From JAICWY01 sp964531205 (lineage in GTDB: Bacteria > Vulcanimicrobiota > Vulcanimicrobiia > Vulcanimicrobiales > Vulcanimicrobiaceae), in NCBI GenBank assembly GCA_964531205.1, contig CAZHGH010000019.1, positions 1 through 42,065 of the forward strand: a DNA stretch of 42,065 bases, written 5' to 3'. Of the stretch, positions 31,878-40,068 are shown one piece after another. The translations under genes were made by a program, and so were the position numbers. The notes below the pieces were generated by a model that did no database searches, was not told where the DNA came from, and saw nothing but the letters and a program-made list of their open reading frames with translations. Position 1 is the stretch's first letter. Each line of letters opens with the position of its first letter.

Positions 31878-32821
31878 AGACTGCGGAGTCGAACGGTAAA
31901 CGCATTCTGGTCGTCGATGACGATCGCAATTTACGCAAGATCATTCAAACGAATTTGGAGCTTGCGGGCTACGACGTTACCACTGCAGCAAACGGTAACG
32001 AAGCGCTTAACGTGCTTGACGCAATGCAGCCGGATCTCATCGTGCTCGATGTCATGATGCCGCTCATGGACGGTTACGAAGTCGCGCGCCGGATTCGCCG
32101 GCATCCGTCCAACACAAGCGTGCCGATCATCATGCTCACCGCAAAATCGGAGGTCGAGGACAAGCTCGCCGGCTTCGATGCGGGTGCGGACGATTACATG
32201 ACCAAACCGTTCGGGCCGCAAGAGCTGCTCGCGCGCGTCAAAGCAAAGATCCGTCGCGTCGAAGTGAGCTCGTCGCTCTCGCCTCTCACGCGTTTGCCCG
32301 GCAATCTCGCTATCGAAGCTGAGCTGCGCCGGCGCCTCGACGAGGGCGAACCGTTCGCTGTCCTCTACCTCGATCTCGACAACTTCAAAGCATTCAACGA
32401 CGTGTACGGCTTTGCGCACGGCGACGAAGCAATTCAACTGATTGCGTCGACCGCCGTGGACACGGTGCACCGGCGCGGGACGCCGCAGGATTTCGTCGGT
32501 CACATCGGCGGCGACGACTTCATCGTCGTCACGCTTCCGGACCGCGCCGAAGAGATCGCGAGAGAAATCATCGACGCGTTCGATCGCGACATTCGCAAGC
32601 TCTACACCGCGCAAGATCTGCGTCAAGGCTACATCGAGACGCGCGATCGGCGCGGTACCCTAAATCGCTTTCCCATCATGTCGCTCTCCATTGCAATCGT
32701 TTCCAGCGATCAGCGTCCACTGGAAAATTACGCGCAGATCGGTGAGGCTGCCGCGGAGCTCAAGCGCTATGCAAAGTCCATCGGCGGTTCTGTCTATGTA
32801 AAGGATAAACGCAGAAAATGA
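31874..32821 (+). CDS. Response regulator with GGDEF-like output (GGDDF)
   Basis: This 315-residue protein has a receiver domain (about 9-125, phosphoacceptor Asp59, conserved Lys111) and a nucleotide-cyclase-like domain (about 135-310). The signature at 212-216 is GGDDF rather than GGEEF/GGDEF. The Glu changed to Asp may lower or abolish cyclase activity. An RxxD inhibitory site is not evident before it. It may make, bind or no longer make c-di-GMP. It overlaps both neighbours by 4 bases (ATGA). Coupled to the PAS kinase, it links an intracellular signal to the envelope cluster. Confidence 0.9.
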   Translation: MKTAESNGKRILVVDDDRNLRKIIQTNLELAGYDVTTAANGNEALNVLDAMQPDLIVLDVMMPLMDGYEVARRIRRHPSNTSVPIIMLTAKSEVEDKLAGFDAGADDYMTKPFGPQELLARVKAKIRRVEVSSSLSPLTRLPGNLAIEAELRRRLDEGEPFAVLYLDLDNFKAFNDVYGFAHGDEAIQLIASTAVDTVHRRGTPQDFVGHIGGDDFIVVTLPDRAEEIAREIIDAFDRDIRKLYTAQDLRQGYIETRDRRGTLNRFPIMSLSIAIVSSDQRPLENYAQIGEAAAELKRYAKSIGGSVYVKDKRRK

Positions 32822-34011
32822 ACAGCACTCGCATCCGCTCAGCGCTTGCCGCACTGCTCGTTTTCAGTCTGCTTCCGGCCATTGCAACGCCTTCGAGCAT
32901 CGACAAGCGTATCGCAGCGCAGCGCAAAAGGACGCAAGCGCTGCAGTCGCAATTGCATGCAAAACGAACGGAGTTGCATTACGCAACGGCGCACGTAAAC
33001 GATTTGCAGGCGGAGCTCGATCAAACGAACGCAGCGATTTCACGCGTAAACGGCGAGCTTGATTCGCTCTCAGCGCAGCAGCGCAGCACCGAACGCAAAC
33101 TGTGGTGGAACACCATCCAACTCAATGCCGCGCGTAAATCGCTCACGCTGCACAACGATCTGCTGAAGCATCGTCTCGTCGATGTCTACGAGCATGGCGA
33201 CATGGGCTATTTGAGCGTCCTGCTCGCGTCCAAGTCGTTCACCGACTTCGTAGAACGCTGGGAAGACCTGCGCTTGTTGATCGCGGCGAATCAGCGCGCG
33301 GTCAAAGAACGCCGCGCGGCCGAACGAAAAGTCGCCGGCGCGCAAGCGAGCTTAGAGTCAACGCAGGCACAGCTGCAAGAACAGGAAGATGCGCAGCGAC
33401 GGGCACGCAACCAGCTCGACACCCTCGCGCAAGAACGCCGGAATCTCGTCGCCGTTGCCGACGCGCAGCGCCGGAGCGTTGCCAATCAGGTCGCCGAAAT
33501 TGAAAACCTCAGCGCCGAACAGGAAGCAGAGTTAGAAGCGCTGATCGTCGAGCGTCAACGGGAACTGGAGGCACAACGTGAGGCCGCCCGCCGCGCTGCC
33601 GGAATCGCGGGCACCGAATCGGCGCCGGGCGTGCTTTCGTGGCCGGTCTCGGGCACAATTACCTCGCCCTTCGGTTACCGCCAAAATCCCTTTGGTGGTG
33701 CACCTGAGTTTCATCCCGGCCTCGACATCGCGGCGCCGATGGGGACGACCGTCACTGCCGCGGCGTCCGGCACCGTTATCTCTGCCGGCTGGTACGGAGG
33801 TTACGGCAACTACATTCTAATCGACCACGGCGGCGGCATGGCGACCGGCTACGGCCACCTCTCGCAGATCTTCGTTTCAAATGGGCAGCAAGTGCAGAAA
33901 GGGCAAGCCATCGGTGCGGTAGGATCGACCGGGCGCTCGACTGGCCCCCATTTGCATTTCGAAGTTCGTATGAATGGCAAGCCTGCCGACCCCGCTGGGT
34001 ACCTGCACTAG
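32818..34011 (+). CDS. M23 peptidase, EnvC-like murein hydrolase
   Basis: This 397-residue exported protein has a signal peptide (about 1-23), two long coiled-coil regions (about 30-115 and 155-255) and a C-terminal LytM/M23 domain (about 275-397). The zinc ligands are present: His299 and Asp303 (HPGLD), His380 in HLHF, and GHL His347. This contrasts with E. coli EnvC, whose LytM domain is degenerate and only activates amidases. It is therefore probably a real endopeptidase, gated by FtsEX like PcsB/RipC/EnvC-type partners (inference). It overlaps the response regulator by 4 bases. Confidence 0.93.
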   Translation: MNSTRIRSALAALLVFSLLPAIATPSSIDKRIAAQRKRTQALQSQLHAKRTELHYATAHVNDLQAELDQTNAAISRVNGELDSLSAQQRSTERKLWWNTIQLNAARKSLTLHNDLLKHRLVDVYEHGDMGYLSVLLASKSFTDFVERWEDLRLLIAANQRAVKERRAAERKVAGAQASLESTQAQLQEQEDAQRRARNQLDTLAQERRNLVAVADAQRRSVANQVAEIENLSAEQEAELEALIVERQRELEAQREAARRAAGIAGTESAPGVLSWPVSGTITSPFGYRQNPFGGAPEFHPGLDIAAPMGTTVTAAASGTVISAGWYGGYGNYILIDHGGGMATGYGHLSQIFVSNGQQVQKGQAIGAVGSTGRSTGPHLHFEVRMNGKPADPAGYLH

Positions 34012-34020
34012 CTTTATTTC

Positions 34021-34050
34021 TTGCAAAAGTTTCCTTGCGTTATCTAAGAT
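34021..34050 (+). promoter_or_regulatory. Candidate promoter upstream of the S41 peptidase pair
   Basis: TTGCAA (34021-34026) and TAAGAT (34045-34050) are spaced by 18 bases, a reasonable sigma-70-like pair. It would start transcription near 34057, giving a leader of about 90 bases before the first peptidase. Confidence 0.5.
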
Positions 34051-34056
34051 AGGCGC

Positions 34057-34145
34057 GGTATCCTAAGCGCTCCGAAACCCGGCATCCCGATTTTGGGTAC
34101 TAACCGGGAGACCGTGAACGTCGTAGGAAGGACGCTACCCCACCT
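34057..34145 (+). promoter_or_regulatory. Structured leader before the S41 peptidases, unidentified
   Basis: The segment holds nested pairings. CCCGG at about 34078-34082 pairs with CCGGG near 34104-34108, with CCC-GATTTT-GGG inside. A small GTAG/CTAC hairpin follows near 34123-34138. I could not match it to c-di-AMP, c-di-GMP, ZTP or other riboswitch consensus cores. It could be a new regulatory RNA or only a stable 5' leader. Confidence 0.35.
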
Positions 34146-35579
34146 GTGTCAATGCTGCTCCGCGCGCTCATAGCCGCACTGCTCGTCGTCACCGTAGGAA
34201 TCGGCGGCGATTTGTACGTGCGCTATCATAGCGGCCAAGCCGTTGCGCAAGATAGCGCCGATGATTCGGGCGCAAATAAAATTGCGTCATTGGATCTGCA
34301 CGCCATTCTTGGACCGCACGTCGTCGATCAGCAATTGGTCGGGCTGGCGTACCGGCAAGTGGAACGCGTGTACTACAAACCCGTTGAATCGCAAACGTTA
34401 CTTGACGGCGAGCGCAACGGGCTCGTTACGTACTTGCGCGGTGCTTTTAAAGCAAAGCATATCGCGATGGATCCGTCGCTGCCCGCACCGCAAGGCGGCG
34501 AAACGGCGAGCGATAATTTGCACACGCTCGATCGCCAACTTGCCTATGCACAGGATCACTACGCGTCGTACCTCGGCAAAGACGGCCGTACGCAACTAAC
34601 GGAAGCTGCGCTCGCGGGCATGCTCGGATCGCTGCGTGATCCCTACACCGTTTATCTTTCTCCGACGGAGATCGGTCAGCTCAACGAGCAACTCAACGGC
34701 GGCAACTTCGGCGGGATCGGCGTCTTCATTTATCAATTGAAGAGCGGCCAAGTGATTCTGCAGCCGATAGAAGGTCTGCCGGCAGCACGCGCGGGCATGC
34801 GGCAAAACGAAGTAATCCAAAGTATCGACGGCAGCTCGATTGCGGGTATGGCGCTCGATAAAGTCGAGCGTTTGATTCGCGGTCCGGAAGGCACGGTCGT
34901 CACGATCACGACGCATCCGTATAAACAAGGCGCACAACATCAGTACCGGATCACGCGCGAGATCATTCACGTTCCAACCGTTCACGCGAAGATCGAAGAC
35001 GGATTCGATTACATTCGCCTCTCGGATTTCGGCGAGACGTCGGCGGACGAAGTGCGCAAAGCACTCCTGTACGGTAAGGCGCACGGTGCGAAGGGCACGA
35101 TTCTCGATCTGCGCGACAACGGCGGCGGGCTGCTGGATGCAGCGGTCAACATCTCGAGTTTCTTCGTTCCAAAGGGCGTAATCGTTACCGAGATCGACCG
35201 CGACGGTAACCGCGACCCGCAATACGCGACGGGCAATACGATCGCCGGCACGGGGCCGATGGTCGTACTCGTAAACGCCTACACGGCAAGCGCCTCGGAG
35301 ATTACCTCAGGCGCGCTGCAAGACTACAAGCTTGCCACGCTGGTCGGCACCAAGACGTTCGGAAAAGGCGTGGTTCAGGGTATCTTCTCGATGCCCAACG
35401 GCGGAGCGCTGAAGATCACGACGCAGCGCTACGTCACCCCGGCCGGCCGGGACATTCAACACAAGGGCATCCAGCCCAATATCGTGGTGAACCAAAGCCC
35501 GGAACCGGGACTTATCGATACCCCGAGAGACAAACAACTGCAAGCCGCTAAGGCATTTTTGGAACGCTCAACGCGTTAA
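34146..35579 (+). CDS. S41 C-terminal processing peptidase 1
   Basis: This 477-residue exported protease has an N-terminal membrane anchor or signal (about 4-22), a helical linker, a PDZ domain (about 185-265) and the S41 core. Catalytic Ser384 is in TASASEITSGA, with Lys407 in TKTFGKGVVQ. CtpA-type enzymes cleave C-terminal ends of periplasmic proteins; some control peptidoglycan hydrolases by degrading them. The start is the GTG at 34146 or the ATG two codons later (34152); no Shine-Dalgarno is close. It precedes a second S41 gene by 7 bases. Confidence 0.93.
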   Translation: MSMLLRALIAALLVVTVGIGGDLYVRYHSGQAVAQDSADDSGANKIASLDLHAILGPHVVDQQLVGLAYRQVERVYYKPVESQTLLDGERNGLVTYLRGAFKAKHIAMDPSLPAPQGGETASDNLHTLDRQLAYAQDHYASYLGKDGRTQLTEAALAGMLGSLRDPYTVYLSPTEIGQLNEQLNGGNFGGIGVFIYQLKSGQVILQPIEGLPAARAGMRQNEVIQSIDGSSIAGMALDKVERLIRGPEGTVVTITTHPYKQGAQHQYRITREIIHVPTVHAKIEDGFDYIRLSDFGETSADEVRKALLYGKAHGAKGTILDLRDNGGGLLDAAVNISSFFVPKGVIVTEIDRDGNRDPQYATGNTIAGTGPMVVLVNAYTASASEITSGALQDYKLATLVGTKTFGKGVVQGIFSMPNGGALKITTQRYVTPAGRDIQHKGIQPNIVVNQSPEPGLIDTPRDKQLQAAKAFLERSTR

Positions 35580-35586
35580 GTAGGAT

Positions 35587-36954
35587 ATGAACCGACTCAC
35601 TGCACTCACCGCTGCCGCCTGTCTGCTTTTTGCGGTGGCCCAGCTTCCCACAACGGGATCCGCCGCCGCGACCGGCATCTCGCCGCTCGAAGCAAACGAG
35701 ATCCAATACAGCTATTCGAAGCTGCGCACCGACTTCTACCAGAAGACCGACGCGCAATCGATCGTGAACGGCGCGCGTGCCGAATTGGAACGCGAGTTGC
35801 ATACCGCGGGCGTCAAGGGCTCGTTGCCGCCGATCTTTGCGAACGACGATCTTGCGAAGACCTCGAAGGCCGTCACGCATGAAGTCGACGTTGCCACGCG
35901 GCTTTCAAAAGGCAAAGTGAGCTCGCATCTCCTAGCGTACGCGGCGATCTCCGGCATGATGAATTCCGTGCACGACAAGTACACAGTGTTCCTCAGCCCT
36001 AAAGAATACGCTGCGCTCAATCAAGGTTTGGACGGCGGTTCGTTTGCAGGCACGGGCATCGTTATCCAAGTTGACGACGCGACCAAGCTCGTGGACGTGA
36101 GCAACGTCGTTCCCGACGGCCCGGCCGACAAAGCCGGCGTGCAGCAAGACGACGTGATCACCGCGATTGACGGCGTTTCCACCAAGGGGATGACGCTGCA
36201 GCAAGCGTCCTCGCATTTGCGCGGCAAAGCCGGCACGGTGGTTCAGCTCACGATTCAACGCGACGGTAAAGTGCTGCCGGAGGCGGTTTCCATAACGCGC
36301 GCGGAGATTCACGAACTCTCCGTATACGAGAAGATGCTGCCCGGTAAAATCGGCTACGTCGAACTGACGGTGTTTGGACGCGATACCGGCGCAGAGCTCG
36401 CAAAAGCGCTCGACCGTTTGCAGCAAGAAGGCGCACGTGCCGTCGTCATGGATCTGCGCGACAACGGCGGCGGATATCTCGCCGCGGCGCTTGACGTGAG
36501 CTCGAAGTTCATCGCAAGCGGTCCGATCGTTTCGGTCGAATCACGCGCGTCGCAAGTGACCACGTACGAAGCCGAAGACACGGCAATTCCGCCGGTACCG
36601 CTCGCCGTTCTCGTGAACGGACATACCGCTTCGGCGTCGGAGATCACTTCGGGCGCAATCCAAGACAGCGGCGTCGGCGCGATCATCGGCACGAAGACGT
36701 TCGGAAAAGGCGTCGTGCAAGAGATTCTGCCGTTGCCGGACGGCTCCGCGATCAAAATCACGGATGCGCGTTATCTCACGCCGCGCAACCGCGATATCAA
36801 TCATCTGGGCATCACGCCGGACATCTTGATCGACGAGAACAAGAACGCACGTTACGGTATCGTAGGGAAGGACGCCCAATTGGACCGTGCCGTGCAATAT
36901 TTGAACGATAAGATCGCGCACACCGAGGGCACGACGCCCACGAGCACGCAATAG
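35587..36954 (+). CDS. S41 C-terminal processing peptidase 2
   Basis: This 455-residue exported paralogue of the preceding protease has a signal peptide (about 1-26), a helical region, a PDZ domain (about 155-235) and an S41 core with the same Ser-Lys dyad (HTASASEITSGA and TKTFGKGVV). The two differ mainly in the N-terminal half, so they probably have different substrates. A weak GTAGGA ribosome site lies directly before the ATG, only 7 bases after the previous stop. It ends in a Thr/Ser tail. Its neighbours suggest the pair tune the M23 hydrolase or FtsEX partners (inference). Confidence 0.93.
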   Translation: MNRLTALTAAACLLFAVAQLPTTGSAAATGISPLEANEIQYSYSKLRTDFYQKTDAQSIVNGARAELERELHTAGVKGSLPPIFANDDLAKTSKAVTHEVDVATRLSKGKVSSHLLAYAAISGMMNSVHDKYTVFLSPKEYAALNQGLDGGSFAGTGIVIQVDDATKLVDVSNVVPDGPADKAGVQQDDVITAIDGVSTKGMTLQQASSHLRGKAGTVVQLTIQRDGKVLPEAVSITRAEIHELSVYEKMLPGKIGYVELTVFGRDTGAELAKALDRLQQEGARAVVMDLRDNGGGYLAAALDVSSKFIASGPIVSVESRASQVTTYEAEDTAIPPVPLAVLVNGHTASASEITSGAIQDSGVGAIIGTKTFGKGVVQEILPLPDGSAIKITDARYLTPRNRDINHLGITPDILIDENKNARYGIVGKDAQLDRAVQYLNDKIAHTEGTTPTSTQ

Positions 36955-36961
36955 GACCAAA

Positions 36962-36994
36962 GCACTTCCAGGCCGGGCGCCGGTCTGGAAGTGC
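36962..36994. terminator. Long hairpin after the second S41 peptidase
   Basis: GCACTTCCAG (36962-36971) and CTGGAAGTGC (36985-36994) pair perfectly, with CCGG/CCGG inside. Only GAATTAA follows, so the U-tract is weak. It probably ends or attenuates the peptidase transcript before the next gene at 37025. Confidence 0.65.
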
Positions 36995-37024
36995 GAATTA
37001 ACGCGCGTTCCGAATACTCCGGAT

Positions 37025-39283
37025 ATGGAACGCACTGCCGGCACCGATCGCCGCGACAGCGAGATCGTGCGGCAAACCGCGGAGCTGCTATCGCTCGGGA
37101 TTCCACTTTCGGAACTCTTCGAGCGATTTTGCTTGCTGCTGGCCGAATTCGTCGATGCGTCGGTGGTCTTTATCGCGCTCGAGTCCGAACGCGGCACGCA
37201 TATCGAATTCGCGTACGACCACGGCTCAAGTTTGCGAGACGCACACATTCCGATAGAGCCGGAGTCTCAGTCGCGGCGCGTGATGGAAGGCGGCCAATCG
37301 ATCCTCATGCGCGAGCCCGAAGATCTGCCCGCGCACCAAGTTCCACTCCGCATGCCATGGGGCACAATCGAAGATACGCAGAGCGCGATATTCGTTCCGC
37401 TGCGCTTCGGCGCGCACACCATCGGGGTGCTATCGGTACAAACGCACCGCCCACGCGCCTACGATCGCAGCGATCTGCAATTGCTCGAAACGTGCGCGTT
37501 GTATGTCGCCGTCGCCGTGCAAGGCGAGTTCATGCGCACGCAAAAAGAACGCGCCGAAGCGATAGCTACAATCGATCCGGTGACAGGCGTCGGCAACCGG
37601 CGGCTGTTTGACGAACGGCTGCAATATGAATGGAATCGCGCGCGGCGTACCGGTGAGAAACTCGGCATTGTCCTCGTGGATATCGACCGGTTCAAAACGT
37701 TTAACGATACGTACGGTCACGTTGCGGGCGACTCGTGCCTCGCGCAAGTTGCGCAGGCCGCGCGCGCCTGCGTCTCCCGCAGCACCGATCTTTTTGCACG
37801 CTACGGCGGAGACGAATTCGCCGCGATTCTTTGCGGCGTCGCGCCTGAGGGCGCGCTCGCGATCGCCGAACGAATGCGCTGCGCGATCGCCGATCTGCAA
37901 ATCCCGCATCCGCAATCCGAATCGGGCGTCGTAACCGCGAGTTTCGGCGTCGCATGCTCCGCGGCGTCGTACGACGATCCTCGCCCATTACTGCAGAGTG
38001 CGGATCAAGCGTTATACATCGCAAAAACGGCCGGACGCAACCGGTCATGCTTGCAAGGCCGTCAGATTGAAATGCCCTCCGCTGTCGTCGCGGGAAATTT
38101 ACCGCTGTCCTCAACGCCGTTTATCGGCCGTAAAGTGGAATTGGAAGCGCTTTCGAGAAGCCTCGCGCTCTCGCGCTTAACGACAATTGTGGGCGCCGGC
38201 GGCATAGGAAAGACGCGCTGCGCGCTCGCGGTTGCGCGGCCGCTGGTGCACGCCTACGCGCACGGTACTTGGTTCATAGACTTGAGCGCCGTGCGGGATG
38301 GAAACGACGTAGCGCCGTCGCTGTGCACCGCACTGCGAATCGCGCATCACGGGCACGCAGACGCGGCAGACGCCGCCGTGGACTTCCTTGAAGCAAAGCA
38401 TGCACTGCTTATCTTAGATAACTGCGAGCAAATCGCGGAGGCAGTAGGCGAGCTCTGCGATCGCATTTTGGAGCGGTCGCCGCGCACCACCATCGTGGCA
38501 ACGAGCCGCGAGCCGCTGCGAGCGCGCTACGAACGGGCTTTTCATCTCGGCGCACTAACGCGGGACGATGCGCAGGCGCTCTTTTGCGATCGCGCTGCGG
38601 CGGCATTCCCCGGAACGATTTTCGATCCGGAAGATCGCAAACGTATTCGCAATCTTTGCGCGCGCCTCGACGACCTGCCACTTGCGATTGCGCTTGCGGC
38701 TCCGCGAGTAAAAACCATGAGCATCACGCAGATTCTGGACGCACTCACCGATCGCTTCGGCGTCCTCGTGAGCGGGCAGCGCAACGTACCCGATCGCCAA
38801 CGCACGCTGGAAGCAACGATTGCGTGGAGTTACGGCCTGCTGGACCAGCGCGCACAACGGCTCTTCGAACGCCTAGCCGTCTTTGCCGGAAGTTTTGATC
38901 TGGATGCGGCACGTGACATCTGCGGCTTCGCACCACTGCGTCCCGGTGAAGCGGCGGCTGCATTGGATGAAGCGATTGAGAAGAATTTGATTGCCGTTGC
39001 GGGAGACTTTGACGAGGAGCGTTTTACGCTACCCGAATCGGCACGTGAGTTTGCCGCCGCGCGGCTAAAACAGCGCGGCGAATTTGAGGAGACGGCACGC
39101 CGCCACATTGCGTACTACGTCGCTCTCGCACGGCGCGTCACCGATCAATTGGGCCACGATGGCGCAGAGCACGCACTCACCCTTGCGTCGCGAGAATGGC
39201 CGGAATTTCGCATCGCTGTCGAACGTGCGGATTCGCAAGAGATCGATTCCAGCGAACTCACGCGGTTGCTCGTGCAACTTTAG
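37025..39283 (+). CDS. GAF-GGDEF-STAND ATPase fusion protein
   Basis: This 752-residue protein has three parts. A GAF domain (about 15-170) senses small ligands. A GGDEF domain (about 180-345) has GGDEF at 261-265 and an I-site RSTD (252-255) five residues before, so it looks like an active, feedback-inhibited diguanylate cyclase. A STAND NTPase (about 365-730) has Walker A GAGGIGKT (390-397), Walker B ALLILDN (460-466), TSREPL and a GLPL-like DLPLAIALA. STAND proteins switch on after ligand binding, usually by oligomerising. The usual C-terminal repeat domain is short or missing, as the protein ends about 190 residues after the GLPL-like motif. No membrane segment is present. It has an isolated position, with no partner gene. 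Confidence 0.85.
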   Translation: MERTAGTDRRDSEIVRQTAELLSLGIPLSELFERFCLLLAEFVDASVVFIALESERGTHIEFAYDHGSSLRDAHIPIEPESQSRRVMEGGQSILMREPEDLPAHQVPLRMPWGTIEDTQSAIFVPLRFGAHTIGVLSVQTHRPRAYDRSDLQLLETCALYVAVAVQGEFMRTQKERAEAIATIDPVTGVGNRRLFDERLQYEWNRARRTGEKLGIVLVDIDRFKTFNDTYGHVAGDSCLAQVAQAARACVSRSTDLFARYGGDEFAAILCGVAPEGALAIAERMRCAIADLQIPHPQSESGVVTASFGVACSAASYDDPRPLLQSADQALYIAKTAGRNRSCLQGRQIEMPSAVVAGNLPLSSTPFIGRKVELEALSRSLALSRLTTIVGAGGIGKTRCALAVARPLVHAYAHGTWFIDLSAVRDGNDVAPSLCTALRIAHHGHADAADAAVDFLEAKHALLILDNCEQIAEAVGELCDRILERSPRTTIVATSREPLRARYERAFHLGALTRDDAQALFCDRAAAAFPGTIFDPEDRKRIRNLCARLDDLPLAIALAAPRVKTMSITQILDALTDRFGVLVSGQRNVPDRQRTLEATIAWSYGLLDQRAQRLFERLAVFAGSFDLDAARDICGFAPLRPGEAAAALDEAIEKNLIAVAGDFDEERFTLPESAREFAAARLKQRGEFEETARRHIAYYVALARRVTDQLGHDGAEHALTLASREWPEFRIAVERADSQEIDSSELTRLLVQL

Positions 39284-39300
39284 CGCGCGTCTATGGCGCG

Positions 39301-39432
39301 CTACGTACTCTTTTCCGTTCCCGGAACCGCGGGTTGATCGATCTCTTCACCCTGCTGCTTGCGCGACTGGTTTAAGCGTTCGGCCTCTTCGCGCTCCGTC
39401 GAACTTTGCTCCGGCGCATCTTTGTCGTACAT
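39301..39432 (-). CDS. Very small hydrophilic protein, 43 aa
   Basis: The ATG at 39432 opens a 43-codon frame to TAG (39301-39303), starting MYDKDAPEQSSTEREEAE. It is very polar, with many Glu, Gln, Arg and Lys and no Cys or hydrophobic stretch. It begins 9 bases after the stop of the HAD phosphatase and ends 17 bases after the convergent STAND gene. It is probably an operon tail gene, though too short to be certain; the composition looks coding. No strong ribosome site is present. Confidence 0.45.
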   Translation of the reverse strand: MYDKDAPEQSSTEREEAERLNQSRKQQGEEIDQPAVPGTEKST

Positions 39433-39441
39433 GCGCCGCTC

Positions 39442-40068
39442 TTACCCAAAGAGTAGGCGTTCGATCTCGTCAAAAGACTCGAACACCGTACACGAGAGGC
39501 CGCGCTCGCGCAAATAGCGCTCGAGCGGGCGACCCCGTTTAGCGAAGACGCGATCCGACTCCAAAGCGGCAGCATAATCCGATATCCCGTCGCCGACGAA
39601 AACCACCTTGTCGCCCGCTTCGTGCGCCCGGCGCACCGCTGCAGCTTTGTCGTGGCCCTTGTCCGAGTCGTCGCAAAACTCCATGATCCATCCGTTCTCA
39701 TGCGGATGCGCGCCATTTGCGACGAGCGGCACGTGCGAGAGACCGGCCCGCTCGAGCGCACGAACGATCAGCGGCCCGAGACCGGAACTTAAGATTGTCA
39801 GTGGAACGTGCTCCCGTTCGCAGCGCTGCGCAAACGCGCGAAACGTTGGATCGATGCGCGTCGAGCGCTGCACGAATGCATCCGCTTCATCGAACGAGCA
39901 ACGAAGCAAGCCCGCCTGTGCAGCGAGCGCCTGACGATGCGTCATGGCGCCCGATGCGAACTGCTCTTCCAATTGCTGCCACGCCTCTTCGCCGCCGAAT
40001 TCATTAGCCAGCGCGTCAAACGTGTCGCGATCGGTCATCGTGCCGTCGTAGTCGACGAACACGCGCAC
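39442..40068 (-). CDS. HAD-superfamily phosphatase (MtnX/SerB-like)
   Basis: This 208-residue HAD protein starts MRVFVDYDGTMT, with DYDGT (6-10) as the catalytic motif I. It also has SSG (motif II), Lys in DKGHDKAAA (motif III) and VGDGISDYAAA (motif IV). The C1-type cap and DxDGT pattern resemble MtnX/phosphoserine phosphatase-like enzymes. The substrate is unknown. It follows the RNase E/G gene with no gap (stop and start are adjacent at 40069/40068), so the two are co-translated. Confidence 0.9.
   Translation of the reverse strand: MRVFVDYDGTMTDRDTFDALANEFGGEEAWQQLEEQFASGAMTHRQALAAQAGLLRCSFDEADAFVQRSTRIDPTFRAFAQRCEREHVPLTILSSGLGPLIVRALERAGLSHVPLVANGAHPHENGWIMEFCDDSDKGHDKAAAVRRAHEAGDKVVFVGDGISDYAAALESDRVFAKRGRPLERYLRERGLSCTVFESFDEIERLLFG

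Noticed and set aside
34057..34145. A c-di-AMP (ydaO) or c-di-GMP riboswitch
   Set aside because: The conserved core segments of these riboswitches are not seen, although some G/C-rich pieces look vaguely alike. A covariance search would settle it.
36541..37248. A 235-codon minus-strand frame across the S41 and STAND genes
   Set aside because: It is antisense to two clear genes and its Ser/Arg-rich composition looks like a shadow frame.
39284..39542. A frameshifted C-terminal continuation of the STAND protein
   Set aside because: The other frames after 39283 give low-complexity Arg/Ser sequence with no TPR-like pattern, and overlap the minus-strand phosphatase operon.
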